The position numbers and the translations under genes were made by a program. Positions 8,512 through 16,191 of a DNA stretch of 64,000 nucleotides are shown piece by piece. How positions within the stretch are numbered: position 1 is the stretch's first letter; every line of letters begins with the position of its first letter. The stretch is from NCBI RefSeq assembly GCF_019880205.1, contig NZ_CP082292.1, positions 930,001 to 994,000 on the forward strand. Reading direction: 5' to 3'. The notes under the pieces were generated by a model. The model was given only the letters and a program-made list of their open reading frames with translations, was not told the DNA's origin and ran no database searches. Origin of the DNA: Pantoea alfalfae. Lineage in GTDB: Bacteria; Pseudomonadota; Gammaproteobacteria; Enterobacterales; Enterobacteriaceae.

Positions 8512-8854
8512 TGCTCACCCCCGTTGGTACAGACATAGCAACCGGCGAGCCGTCATCCCGCTGACCGGTCATTTCAACCACCATAGAGCCGTCAAAGTTG
8601 CTGGGAAGATTTACGGTGCTTAGCCTTACGCGAGGTTCCCAGCGGCTGATGGCGATATACACCGCCGCCATTACCTGCAGGCGGATCACGTCGTTCTGCG
8701 GCTGGTCAATCAGCACTGACAGCAGCGAACCGTACTCACGCCGGGCGATGCGGCTGCCTTCAGGTGTGATCAGGATGTCGCGCACACTCTGCCGGATGTG
8801 ATCGATGTCGGTAATACCTTCGCCGGTGTCACGGTTCATGCCGAGGTACATCAT
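8498..8854 (-). CDS. W: Baseplate wedge protein gpW (gp25-like)
   Basis: 118 residues (P2 W is 115). It carries the gp25/gpW signature: MNRDTGEGITDIDHIRQSVRDILITPEGSRIARREYGS, with the EGS-R-RREYGS loop conserved; no lysozyme activity is expected. It lies between spike V and J, overlapping both, in the V-W-J-I-H-G transcript. Confidence 0.96.
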   Translation of the reverse strand: MMYLGMNRDTGEGITDIDHIRQSVRDILITPEGSRIARREYGSLLSVLIDQPQNDVIRLQVMAAVYIAISRWEPRVRLSTVNLPSNFDGSMVVEMTGQRDDGSPVAMSVPTGVSSGSN

Positions 8855-9429
8855 TGCGGGCCTCCTGACGTATCGCTGCCACTCTTAACTTTGTTGTGTA
8901 AGTGCTTATCAGCAATCACGCCGTTAGAACTCATTGAGCCGCCGCCGTGGGTCACATCGCCGTTCATCGTGGTGTCACCGTTAATCCGTGTCTGGCTGGC
9001 CTCTATACCCAGCGCATCGGTAATCAGCTGAATGCCGTCTGCCGCTTCAATGCGCACGCTTCTGATATTTTTTATCAGCAGCTGGCCGGTTTCCGGCTCG
9101 TACTGGAACCAGCCGCCGTCCTTAAACACGGTAGTGGTGCCGTCTTCTGAATAGTCGGGCGGCGGGAAGGCTTCGGAATAGATGGCAGGCAGCGCGAAGG
9201 CAGTTTCAAGATTGCCGCCAAGGCTCAGCAGCACGACCTGTTCCCCCACGGTGGGCTTCCACCATGTGCGTGTATTACCGGCGCGCAGGGTGAGCCAGTT
9301 GACCCAGTTGGTTTCGAGGTCGCCCGTTTTCACCCGGCACAGCCAGTTCACCGGGTCCACTTCGGACACAATGCCGGTGCGGATCAGGTTGGTGATAAGG
9401 CGCATAATTTCGGTAAATTGTGTATTCAT
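8851..9429 (-). CDS. V: Baseplate central spike protein gpV
   Basis: The membrane-piercing spike below the tail tube, 192 residues from the ATG at 9429 (MNTQFTEIMRLITNLIRTG), which matches P2 gpV's MNTLANIQELARALRNMIRTG start. A longer in-frame ORF reaches 9690, but its extra part has phage-unlike hydrophobic residues and overlaps the module upstream. Visible: OB-fold region with WLTLRAGNTRTWWKPTVGEQV, a beta-helix with repeated NGD, and the apex HLHNKV with an HxH iron-binding motif. A putative Ogr site lies upstream at 9475-9494. Confidence 0.95.
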   Translation of the reverse strand: MNTQFTEIMRLITNLIRTGIVSEVDPVNWLCRVKTGDLETNWVNWLTLRAGNTRTWWKPTVGEQVVLLSLGGNLETAFALPAIYSEAFPPPDYSEDGTTTVFKDGGWFQYEPETGQLLIKNIRSVRIEAADGIQLITDALGIEASQTRINGDTTMNGDVTHGGGSMSSNGVIADKHLHNKVKSGSDTSGGPQ

Positions 9430-9474
9430 CAATTCACTTTGTTGAAAAAATGAAATTTTTAAAAGCCTTTGCAT

Positions 9475-9494
9475 TTGTTCTGTGGATGATACAA
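9475..9494 (-). promoter_or_regulatory. Putative Ogr activator site for the V promoter
   Basis: TTGT-N12-ACAA (TGT-N12-ACA consensus). The centre is about 55 bases from the V start codon, closer than for FI, so the exact transcript start is uncertain. The motif is nearly symmetric and could also act toward the plus-strand gene at 9536. P2 has a late promoter at the same place, before V. Confidence 0.55.
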
Positions 9495-9535
9495 ATTGAT
9501 TACTAAATCTTAATGCAGATGGAACCCGCATCGAA

Positions 9536-10438
9536 ATGAACCCTGTAGTGTCAAATGGTGAAATTACCTTTATCTTTTGGAACTGTGCGTTAAACCCGCC
9601 TAGAGTTAAAAAGATACCCACATTGTCGGATGTAGAATTTGTCATATCCCAAATATCCGAAATAATTAACAGCAGCAATGCTGATGTCATAGTGCTATCT
9701 GAGATAACTCACGTGAGCTTTGACCAGTTAGGAAAGGCTGCTGATCCTGAAAAATATGACGCTGAACTATTGAATTTCAAAACCAATCGTAGCATTTTCG
9801 ATATAGCAATTATTTACAAGAAGGAGATGAAAATATTAGAGGCAGCCCCTCTTATAAAAGAGGTTTATGGAGCTGAGTTGAAGGTGGCAGTAAAAATAAA
9901 AATTGAAGAGCCATATCAAAAGCAACCCATCAGTATTTATGCATCCCACTGGCCTAGCTTTAGAACTCCAAACTCAGAGGTATTAAAAACGCACGCGGCA
10001 ACCGCTCTAAAAATTCAAATTGAGAATGGGTTGGCAAATGATGAAAATATTGTCTGCATGGGTGATTATAATACCGAACCTTTTTCTAGTATTATTTCAG
10101 TGAACTTATCAGCAACGAACGACAGGCATAACGTGATAAAAAAACCTCACCATTGGTTATACAATCCTTTCTGGAAATTATTGAATTCAAGATTGTGTTT
10201 CGAAAAGTCAGAGGGAAGTCATGATTTAGGCACATGTTTTGGCAGATCTAACCACAGACCGAATTGGGCCACATTTGATCAAATGTTTTTCTCCGCCTCC
10301 TTCCTTCGCAACAAAGGCTGGTCTATAATTGAGGAGGATACAGGAAGGTATTTCGATGATTCATTGTTGATACAACTAAGAAAAAACACATCTTCAATTA
10401 ATCACTTTCCAGTTAAAACTAAGATTAGGTATTTATGA
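9536..10438 (+). CDS. Endonuclease/exonuclease/phosphatase-fold protein (S-V cargo gene 1)
   Basis: 300 residues, DNase I-like (EEP) superfamily. Motifs in order: FWNCAL (Asn16), VIVLSEI (Glu56), DIAIIYKKE (about 89-97), ISIYASHWPS (His138), VCMGDYNTEPF (Asp177, Asn179), ATFDQMFFS (Asp248) and INHFPV (Asn289-His290). The last motif is normally SDH, so the Asp that supports the catalytic His is Asn here. Substrate cannot be told: DNA, RNA, lipid and phosphoinositide enzymes share the fold. The gene is A+T-rich, opposite in strand to the late genes, and translationally coupled to the next gene (ATGA overlap). Likely a moron with a defence or exclusion role (inference). The start is not well supported by a ribosome site. 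Confidence 0.75.
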   Translation: MNPVVSNGEITFIFWNCALNPPRVKKIPTLSDVEFVISQISEIINSSNADVIVLSEITHVSFDQLGKAADPEKYDAELLNFKTNRSIFDIAIIYKKEMKILEAAPLIKEVYGAELKVAVKIKIEEPYQKQPISIYASHWPSFRTPNSEVLKTHAATALKIQIENGLANDENIVCMGDYNTEPFSSIISVNLSATNDRHNVIKKPHHWLYNPFWKLLNSRLCFEKSEGSHDLGTCFGRSNHRPNWATFDQMFFSASFLRNKGWSIIEEDTGRYFDDSLLIQLRKNTSSINHFPVKTKIRYL

Positions 10439-10977
10439 TGGTCATGAAAAATAGATTCGACTCTATCCTTGAAAGCGGCCTCGAACAAGCTGATAAAGTT
10501 CAAAGCAATCTAAGTGAAATCTATGAGATTTTTAATGAGCTTGATAACTCGATTAAAAAAAAGCTTGGCGGTGAATTTTCTCTTGTTCTCGAAACAACTT
10601 CAGGAGCTGAAATTTTCTTCGATATGATCACGAAAAAATTAGATAAGCTTGAAAATTATGAGCTACGTGGTAGTTTAATATTGAAGTCCAATGTTGGTGA
10701 GCTAAAGGTATGTAAGTGGCGTAGAACTCAAAATGGCTACCCCCTTACTTTAATAAATGACATGACTCAATATGAATGTTATGAAAAAGATACGCTAATT
10801 GAGGCGCTGGGGGATATTTTTTCATCAGGAGCTCTTTGGTTGAAGGTAAAGAAAACCCTAAATTCATCTAATTCTCAAGTTAAAGTATTTAATGCCTCCG
10901 CAGCAAGCATTAGTGAAAAAACCATTATCACAACAGATTCTAAAGTTGAAAAAGATGAACACTCCGAACCAGAGTGA
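10435..10977 (+). CDS. Unknown protein paired with EEP protein (S-V cargo gene 2)
   Basis: 180 residues, not recognised. It overlaps the EEP gene by four bases (ATGATG), indicating coupled translation; an in-frame ATG at 10444 is an alternative. The N-terminal third is acidic/amphipathic and probably helical (KNRFDSILESGLEQADKVQS, NELDNSIKKKLGG), the middle has alternating beta-like segments (ELRGSLILKSNVGELKVCKW), and the C-terminus is a Ser/Thr-Lys-Glu tail that looks disordered. No transmembrane segment, zinc motif or obvious active site. A partner, regulator or immunity-type protein for the EEP enzyme is plausible but unproven. Confidence 0.7.
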   Translation: MMVMKNRFDSILESGLEQADKVQSNLSEIYEIFNELDNSIKKKLGGEFSLVLETTSGAEIFFDMITKKLDKLENYELRGSLILKSNVGELKVCKWRRTQNGYPLTLINDMTQYECYEKDTLIEALGDIFSSGALWLKVKKTLNSSNSQVKVFNASAASISEKTIITTDSKVEKDEHSEPE

Positions 10978-11041
10978 TAGATATCTTCTTAGCATGTACT
11001 TTATTTTCTTTTTTTGTATGTGCTTTTCAATAAATTAGCAT

Positions 11042-11500
11042 TTAAATATTGCCTCTTTCAATAAGCCAGCTAATTAAAATTTTTTCCACTATGTCTTCTG
11101 TTGTACCATTTACACCCAGCAGCGGACGTTCAGCATATTTCACCATAGGGCCACGACGGCTTACCCGGTCCCGTAGGCCGTAGTGATGGACGCGGGCCAG
11201 CTTCTGAACCCCCGGCACAAAGGCAACCTCAGCGGCGTCCGCGCCAGCCTGCGCCTTCAGATACTTCGCTGTTTTCAGCTTCGCAAACATGCCGCGACGG
11301 ATGCGGCCCTTTTTGCTGCGTGCGCTGACGCGGCGCGGCTCCCATGCGGTGCCGTCAGGCGAGCGCTGCGCGGTGATGTTTGCCTGCTGAATGCGGCGCA
11401 CGTCGCGTGCCACCTCGCGCAGCATCTTTTTCCGGGCGGCAGGCTCCAGCTGTGACAGCAGCGCCGCCAGCCATGCATCCACTTCATGTAGCTCAGCCAC
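11042..11500 (-). CDS. S: Tail completion protein gpS
   Basis: 152 residues (P2 S is 150), phage virion morphogenesis family. It begins MAELHEVDAWLAALLSQLEP; the conserved block includes RRIQQANITAQRSPDGTAWEPRR and HHYGLRDRVSRRGP. It helps finish the tail end that joins the head. It overlaps R by eight bases. The cargo module is inserted just after its 3' end, before V. Confidence 0.94.
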   Translation of the reverse strand: MAELHEVDAWLAALLSQLEPAARKKMLREVARDVRRIQQANITAQRSPDGTAWEPRRVSARSKKGRIRRGMFAKLKTAKYLKAQAGADAAEVAFVPGVQKLARVHHYGLRDRVSRRGPMVKYAERPLLGVNGTTEDIVEKILISWLIERGNI

Positions 11501-11924
11501 GTTTCACCGTCCAGACTTCCTCCGACGCGCCCGGCTCGGGCATCGCCTCAATACTGACTTTACCGTCTACAGTGGTTGCTACCACGCGCTCGGTCAGCTT
11601 CAGGTCCATACTGATGTCGCAGCGGTCATTCCCCAGAATATCGACTTCAAACGAAAACAGCCTTTCGCGCGCTTCGCTGTTCTGCAGCGCGTCGGGCTGA
11701 TTTTCCCGCAGCCACAAAAGCACCGGGGCCATCAACAGGTTCTGGTCGCCGGTAAAGTCGGTGATCACCACGTTCAGGGTGTAGCGATACTCCCACGACA
11801 GGGACGCGGCGGACGTGGCGACCAACTGGCCGCTGTCCACGAACAGGTGCAGGCGGTCCGGGTTGTCGGCCACATACTGGACCGACTTATTGAGGGCGCT
11901 GCGTAAGGACTGCGGCTTGTTCAT
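11493..11924 (-). CDS. R: Tail completion protein gpR
   Basis: 143 residues from ATG 11924 (MNKPQSLRSALNKSVQYVADN), P2 R-like (155 residues). The longer frame to 12074 overlaps lysC/lysB and lacks family similarity. YRYTLNVVITDFTGD and MAPVLLWLRENQPDAL are conserved. It is needed to complete tails. It overlaps lysC upstream by 38 bases and S downstream. Confidence 0.93.
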   Translation of the reverse strand: MNKPQSLRSALNKSVQYVADNPDRLHLFVDSGQLVATSAASLSWEYRYTLNVVITDFTGDQNLLMAPVLLWLRENQPDALQNSEARERLFSFEVDILGNDRCDISMDLKLTERVVATTVDGKVSIEAMPEPGASEEVWTVKRG

Positions 11925-12177
11925 CGTCTTTTTCCTGACAGCTGATGATGGTATCGACTTTACCGGCACATGCCGCCCAGGCGGCCTCCGTTTCGTCCAG
12001 CAGGGCCAGAAGGTCGCCGTTAGTGCGCGGCGCTGCCGGGTCCAGCTGGCAGCGGGTGATTTTCGGACAGCCACTCACGGTAAGATTCACCTCCTGCGAG
12101 AGCCGGTCGCTGGCGCAGCCGGACAACATGATCAGGCAAAGCGGTATCGCTCCAGCGGCGAAGGTCTTGATTTTCAC
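11887..12177 (-). CDS. lysC: Outer-membrane spanin LysC (Rz1-like lipoprotein)
   Basis: 96 residues, Rz1-type o-spanin. It has a signal peptide with lipobox LSGC (Cys21), then the CPKITRCQLDPAAPRTNGDLL segment characteristic of P2 LysC. It starts inside lysB in another frame, the usual nested Rz/Rz1 architecture, and acts with LysB to fuse inner and outer membranes at lysis. Confidence 0.9.
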   Translation of the reverse strand: MKIKTFAAGAIPLCLIMLSGCASDRLSQEVNLTVSGCPKITRCQLDPAAPRTNGDLLALLDETEAAWAACAGKVDTIISCQEKDDEQAAVLTQRPQ

Positions 12178-12448
12178 GTTTCAGTTCCTCAATCTTTCGC
12201 TGCCGGTCGCGCAGCAGCTGGCCGTTGCGTTCGGCGGCGGCGTAAAGCTGCGCCTGCGCCTGGTTGCTGGTCTGCATCAGGATGTTCAGGGCAATCAGCT
12301 GGCTGTTTTTCTGGCTCAGCTTTTTGCCTTGGCCCGCAATGGTGGTCTGCTGTACATCAATCCTGCCGTGGGCGCTGCTCAGCCGGTAAGACTGCACGCC
12401 GGTAATAACCAGCAGGATCAGCACGATGACTGCCAGTGCGCGCGTCAT
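12020..12448 (-). CDS. lysB: Inner-membrane spanin LysB (Rz-like)
   Basis: 142 residues. An N-terminal membrane anchor (ALAVIVLILLVITGV, residues 4-18) is followed by a periplasmic coiled coil rich in Gln, Lys and Glu (QLLRDRQRKIEELKRENQDL). This is the P2 LysB/Rz layout. LysC is nested in its 3' part, and its ATG overlaps the stop of lysA. Confidence 0.92.
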   Translation of the reverse strand: MTRALAVIVLILLVITGVQSYRLSSAHGRIDVQQTTIAGQGKKLSQKNSQLIALNILMQTSNQAQAQLYAAAERNGQLLRDRQRKIEELKRENQDLRRWSDTALPDHVVRLRQRPALAGGESYREWLSENHPLPAGPGSAAH

Positions 12449-12819
12449 GCTGCGGCCTGCTTAAGCTCTGGCCTGATCATCCAGCGATAAAACAATGCGT
12501 TCAGGCTCATGAGTACCGTCAGCTTCCAGCCCGCTGTCCACATCACCACTGCGATAATTACGCGGTGATACCACCTCAGCGGCACGCGATCAGCCAGCTG
12601 CGCAAACCGCAGCAGCCAGGCAAACGTCCGCTTGCGCTCCCTGCCGGTTAGGGTTGCGGCGCAGAACAGCCCGGAAAAGCCGATGAAAGCCCATGAGATG
12701 AATTCCGCCCACAGCAGGACCGCCAGCGGATAGCCCGCAAAGCTGCCGTGACTGATACTGACCAGCGTCAGCAGGACCGTGAGTAAAGCCGTAAACCACC
12801 ATGTTTTAACCATCTGCAT
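12445..12819 (-). CDS. lysA: LysA-like lysis-timing membrane protein
   Basis: 124 residues from ATG 12819, which has AGGAG six bases upstream; the frame extends to 12852. Hydrophobic segments near residues 6-25, 33-60 and 85-105 predict three or four membrane passes (family: P2 LysA, an antiholin-like modulator of lysis timing). Assignment rests mainly on position between the endolysin and lysB and on membrane topology. Confidence 0.75.
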   Translation of the reverse strand: MQMVKTWWFTALLTVLLTLVSISHGSFAGYPLAVLLWAEFISWAFIGFSGLFCAATLTGRERKRTFAWLLRFAQLADRVPLRWYHRVIIAVVMWTAGWKLTVLMSLNALFYRWMIRPELKQAAA

Positions 12820-12820
12820 T

Positions 12821-13330
12821 TCAGACTCCTTTAAGGCACCAGGCCAGCTCACGCCCGCGCCGGTTATCCAGCCCCTGATTGAATACGCCTTTCACGTACA
12901 CCCAGCGCGGCAACTGATAACACGCGTCGCGCCACTGGCCCTTTTTCAGCAACGCCACCATCGTGGAGCCGCAGACGTTGCCGGTGCCAACGTTGAACGC
13001 CAGCGACACCAGCGCGTCATAAACCTGCTGCGGCATGGAGACCGCCACGCAGCGCGCCAGTGCCGCCTCAGTGCGTAACACGTTGGTAATGAAATTCCCC
13101 GCCGCCTGCCGTTCCGTGATGGATTTACCCGGCACAACGCCGGACGTGTTGCCGATCCCGTCGGTCCACTTTCCCGCGCTGCACTGGTACGGCTGCAGGC
13201 GGCAGCCCTCATAGTCGGCAATCAGCCGCAGCCCTTCCACAGAGGTATGCAACAACTGAAAACCGGGCATCGTGGCAGCCAGTGCCAGCACCACGCCAAC
13301 GGCGCAGCGTTTAACGGTCTGCAGATTCAT
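12821..13330 (-). CDS. K: Endolysin with signal-anchor (GH24 lysozyme, gpK position)
   Basis: 169 residues from ATG 13330 (MNLQTVKRCAVGVVLALAAT). The N-terminal weakly hydrophobic, Gly/Ala-rich segment looks like a SAR signal-anchor that allows Sec export and later release. The lysozyme core follows: YEGCRLQPY (catalytic Glu), GKWTDGIGNTSG (catalytic Thr region), ALVSLAFNVGTGN, RRGRELAWC. It hydrolyses murein at lysis. It overlaps the holin gene by 20 bases. P2 gpK itself is not SAR-type, so this resembles the 186/P21-style enzyme. Confidence 0.92.
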   Translation of the reverse strand: MNLQTVKRCAVGVVLALAATMPGFQLLHTSVEGLRLIADYEGCRLQPYQCSAGKWTDGIGNTSGVVPGKSITERQAAGNFITNVLRTEAALARCVAVSMPQQVYDALVSLAFNVGTGNVCGSTMVALLKKGQWRDACYQLPRWVYVKGVFNQGLDNRRGRELAWCLKGV

Positions 13331-13523
13331 ATTCACTCCGCGTAATGCGCCCGCTTGCCAGCAGCTGATAAGTTTTGTGTTTGTAGTACCAGCTGATAAG
13401 CGCCATAAGCAGGCCGATAAGCACACCGGCCACGGTGGACATGTCTTTCAGGTCCATGCCGCCCAGCCACGCCATTACCACCGCAATGCACCAGGTTAAG
13501 AAGGTGCTGATTTTTTCCCACAT
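13311..13523 (-). CDS. Y: Phage holin (HP1/P2 Y type)
   Basis: 70 residues with two hydrophobic segments (ISTFLTWCIAVVMAWLGG and TVAGVLIGLLMALISWYY) and a charged C-terminus ending RSEYESADR. Position between X and endolysin equals P2 gene Y. It forms membrane lesions at lysis; with a SAR endolysin it may act mainly by depolarising the membrane (inference). Confidence 0.9.
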   Translation of the reverse strand: MWEKISTFLTWCIAVVMAWLGGMDLKDMSTVAGVLIGLLMALISWYYKHKTYQLLASGRITRSEYESADR

Positions 13524-13526
13524 GAT

Positions 13527-13730
13527 TCAGTCCCAAAGCTGGACGGCCTGCACGGTGGCCGTCGCTGTCACGTCCGGCAGCTCCACCTCCAGCCCGTGCG
13601 GTAAGAGGGGGCCGTGCTCCGCCAGCCCCGGATTTGCCTGCAGCACCTGTTCCGTCATGCCCTGCGTGCGCCCGTAGTGACGCCAGCAGAGTGCGTCCAC
13701 CGTGTCATACTGCTGCGCACGCACTTTCAT
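13527..13730 (-). CDS. X: Tail protein gpX
   Basis: 67 residues, exactly the P2 X length, phage tail protein X (LysM-like) family: AQQYDTVDALCWRHYGRT, LQANPGLAEHGPLLPHGLEV, ending VQLWD. It overlaps gpL by one base. Essential tail component in P2. Confidence 0.96.
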   Translation of the reverse strand: MKVRAQQYDTVDALCWRHYGRTQGMTEQVLQANPGLAEHGPLLPHGLEVELPDVTATATVQAVQLWD

Positions 13731-14194
13731 CAGATAAGCTCCACGGTGCAGTGCGGCATGTCCTGCACGCGGCTGACGGCCCAGCGCGCATCGCGCCAGA
13801 GATCGCCGCTGGCATCAGTCAGTTCTTCGCCGCGCTTCACGGCGGAGGCGGTGGCGTCAAAATCCTGATAGCGCTCGTTCAGCACCGCGCGGGTCCAGCA
13901 CCACACCGCATTTTCATAGTGATGCAGCCGTACGCTCACACCGGCCAGCTTCTCAGCCGGAACATCGGCCAAACCGTTATGACCGGCCAGCTCCTGCCGC
14001 TCACGCCACGGGTAAAGCTCCGTGTTAACCTCCGCCATCGCGGTCAGTACCACCTGACGCAGACGCTCCGGCGTCACGGTGCCGTCAACGCGCATGACGC
14101 TGCGGAACTTCGCCAGATCAACATCGGGCCAGAATGAATTGTTGGGGATGATGTCCGGCGTTCCCGTCGCCTTCTGTGGCGCGATAAATTCCAT
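13730..14194 (-). CDS. L: Head completion/stabilisation protein gpL
   Basis: 154 residues from ATG 14194 (MEFIAPQKATG); P2 L is 169. The frame continues to 14284 without family similarity. Conserved features: FWPDVDLAKFRSVMRVDGTV and the RLHHYENAVWCWTRAVLNERYQDFD block. It completes filled heads and connects to the tail. Follows M after a 99-base gap. Confidence 0.94.
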   Translation of the reverse strand: MEFIAPQKATGTPDIIPNNSFWPDVDLAKFRSVMRVDGTVTPERLRQVVLTAMAEVNTELYPWRERQELAGHNGLADVPAEKLAGVSVRLHHYENAVWCWTRAVLNERYQDFDATASAVKRGEELTDASGDLWRDARWAVSRVQDMPHCTVELI

Positions 14195-14293
14195 TGCTCT
14201 GTTACTCCTGAATAGGTGGGCGGTGGACGGGGTTTTGATGCGGCGCTGCCTGTCGCCACCCCGTGCCGCCCCGCGCGTGGGCACGTCCGGTTA

Positions 14294-14938
14294 TCAGCTG
14301 GCGTTACGGATTTTCCGCTCCAGCTGCTCAATGTCTTTTTTAACGCCGCATTTCTCATCCAGCTGCAGGGCGCGCTTCAGATGGTTCAGCGCGGACGCGG
14401 GGCTGCTTTCCGTCAGCACCCAGCCAATGGACTTGTGCAGACGGGCGCGTGACTGATCGGGCATGTCGTGTGCGTCGACGACCTCCAGTGCCTCCAGCAG
14501 CAGGGCCGGATCAAACGGCATCTTTGCTAGGATGGCGGCCTTTGCCGCGTCGGCAATTTCTTCGGCCAGCACCGTCGCCGTGGTGCGTTGTCCCAGCGGC
14601 ATCGCCCAGCAGTGCTTCAGTGCGTGACGGCCAATCGCCAGCGCACCGGCATAGTCACCGGCGTCAACGCGCCACAGCATCACGTACATCAGTACGTCGT
14701 CCTGCTGCGCGCCGTCAGCACTCAGCACGCCCTCAGCCCAGGCGGCGTACTTTGGCAACACCTCCACCTTGATTTCAGCCTTACGGACGTTGGACTGAAT
14801 GCCCTTGAGGCGGCGGCGGTCTTCGTTCAGCTGCAGCAGCATCAGGTCATAGCCCTTTGTGCTGCGGCCACTGCCGCCCGACCGGGCGGCCTCCTGTGCC
14901 TGAATAAAGCGTGTATGTGCGCGGAAAGGGTTAGTCAC
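14294..14938 (-). CDS. M: Terminase small subunit / endonuclease gpM
   Basis: 214 residues (P2 M is 247). It starts MTNPFRAHTRFIQAQEAARSG and contains YDLMLLQLNEDRRRLKGIQS and DDVLMYVMLWRVDAGDYAGAL, both typical of gpM. It recognises and cuts cos together with ATPase gpP. It follows capsid gene N after three bases. Confidence 0.95.
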   Translation of the reverse strand: MTNPFRAHTRFIQAQEAARSGGSGRSTKGYDLMLLQLNEDRRRLKGIQSNVRKAEIKVEVLPKYAAWAEGVLSADGAQQDDVLMYVMLWRVDAGDYAGALAIGRHALKHCWAMPLGQRTTATVLAEEIADAAKAAILAKMPFDPALLLEALEVVDAHDMPDQSRARLHKSIGWVLTESSPASALNHLKRALQLDEKCGVKKDIEQLERKIRNAS

Positions 14939-14941
14939 GGG

Positions 14942-16147
14942 TTACGCTCCGCCTTTGCTGCCATCACCGGCATCACCGGCATCACCGGTCTGCGTGGTGT
15001 CCGCGCTGGCGGCTGAACTGCCCGCGCCGGTCATGGTCTTGACCACGCTGGCCGCCACGGCGGCGATACGTGCAATTTCCGCTTCGCTCATTTCGCCCGG
15101 TGCTTTTTCTGGCTCCTGCTCCAGCAGCTCGATGTTCTCTACCAGGCAGGTGCAGTCGTAGTCCTCGACCACGTAAGCCTCGTTAACCGACTCAAGGTTT
15201 TCGATGCGGTCACGTTTCGGGTTGTCGATGATAGAACGGCGGCGCGTCTCTTCCTGCCAGTAGATGGACAGGTTATCCAGGCGGGTGATCAGCAGCGCAT
15301 TGGCCGGGAAGTACGGCGCGCGCACCGCCTGCAGGCCACCGATGCGCTTCTGGCTGATGATAAGATCAGCGGCCAGTGCTTCGGTGTTGGGCTGGCTCTG
15401 ATTGACCAGCGGGAAATACTTGTCAGCCAGCAGCTGGCGTCCGCAGATCACCACCAGTTCGGTGTCGTCTTGGTACTGCACGCCGATTTTTTCCGATACC
15501 GCACCCATCACCACCGCGTCCAGGTTACGGAACAGGCCGTTTTTACCCACGGTGATTTTGTCCGACACCACTTTGCCGTCGTCACCGATGTGCTGACCCA
15601 GCACCTGCGCGGGTTTTTCCTGACGGATTTTTTCCAGCCAGCCAATGTTTACATCCTGCAGCAGCGGGTTCTGTACACGGTTGGAGGTTTTTTCACGCTT
15701 CAGGCCGTTGAAGCCGATCATGATGCGGTCCAGCGCCTGACGCTTCACGATGGCGTCACGGATGCGCACCTGGAAATCGCTGAACTTCGCCCACATGTCC
15801 AGCTTTGAATAAGGCAGCGCCGTGTCAAAGTTAGTCTGGGTGCATTTGTAGCCGTCGCCGTCAATGTAGGTCGGATCGGTCGGCTCACGCTCTTTCTGGG
15901 TGGTGTCGGTGGTGCCTGCAATGGTGGTGCCGATCCCCAGCCCCAGCCGCTCGCCGCTCTGCTCACTGACCGGCATGATGTTGATGGCCTGCAGGAACGC
16001 GGACGACTCCTGAATTTTGCTTTCCAGCGTCTGCGACACGGACGGCTCAATGGTGAATTTGCTGTTCAGCGCGGACAGGTCAATCTTGTTGATTTCTGCC
16101 AGCACCGACATGTAAGCATTCAGCTTAAAACGGGTTGTATTTTTCAT
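14942..16147 (-). CDS. N: Major capsid protein precursor gpN
   Basis: 401 residues; P2 N is 357, the difference being an extra C-terminal tail. The core begins MKNTTRFKLNAYMSVLAEIN and has PVSEQSGERLGLGIG, CTQTNFDTALPYSKLDMWAK and RIMIGFNGL. The tail (about residues 345-401) is Ala/Glu-rich, with AAVAASVVKTMTGAG and then a Gly-Asp-Ala repeat. In P2 the N-terminus is processed by the gpO protease. Lies between O and M. Confidence 0.96.
   Translation of the reverse strand: MKNTTRFKLNAYMSVLAEINKIDLSALNSKFTIEPSVSQTLESKIQESSAFLQAINIMPVSEQSGERLGLGIGTTIAGTTDTTQKEREPTDPTYIDGDGYKCTQTNFDTALPYSKLDMWAKFSDFQVRIRDAIVKRQALDRIMIGFNGLKREKTSNRVQNPLLQDVNIGWLEKIRQEKPAQVLGQHIGDDGKVVSDKITVGKNGLFRNLDAVVMGAVSEKIGVQYQDDTELVVICGRQLLADKYFPLVNQSQPNTEALAADLIISQKRIGGLQAVRAPYFPANALLITRLDNLSIYWQEETRRRSIIDNPKRDRIENLESVNEAYVVEDYDCTCLVENIELLEQEPEKAPGEMSEAEIARIAAVAASVVKTMTGAGSSAASADTTQTGDAGDAGDGSKGGA
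14962..14988 (+). repeat. Three tandem 9-bp repeats in the gpN C-terminus
   Basis: The unit CATCACCGG occurs three times in a row and encodes the (Gly-Asp-Ala)-type tail of the capsid protein on the minus strand. Being a multiple of three bases, expansion or loss would keep the frame. Confidence 0.85.
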
Positions 16148-16191
16148 CGCTTCGCTTTCTCTGTTCGTTAAAAAGGTTTGCCGCCGCTGTA

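Noticed and set aside
9430..9690. Longer start for gpV
   Set aside because: The extra 87 residues overlap the cargo promoter region and gene start and do not resemble P2 gpV, whose start matches 9429.
14074..16050. Large antisense frames opposite capsid and terminase genes
   Set aside because: GC-rich codon bias creates open shadow frames; none has a ribosome site or family pattern.
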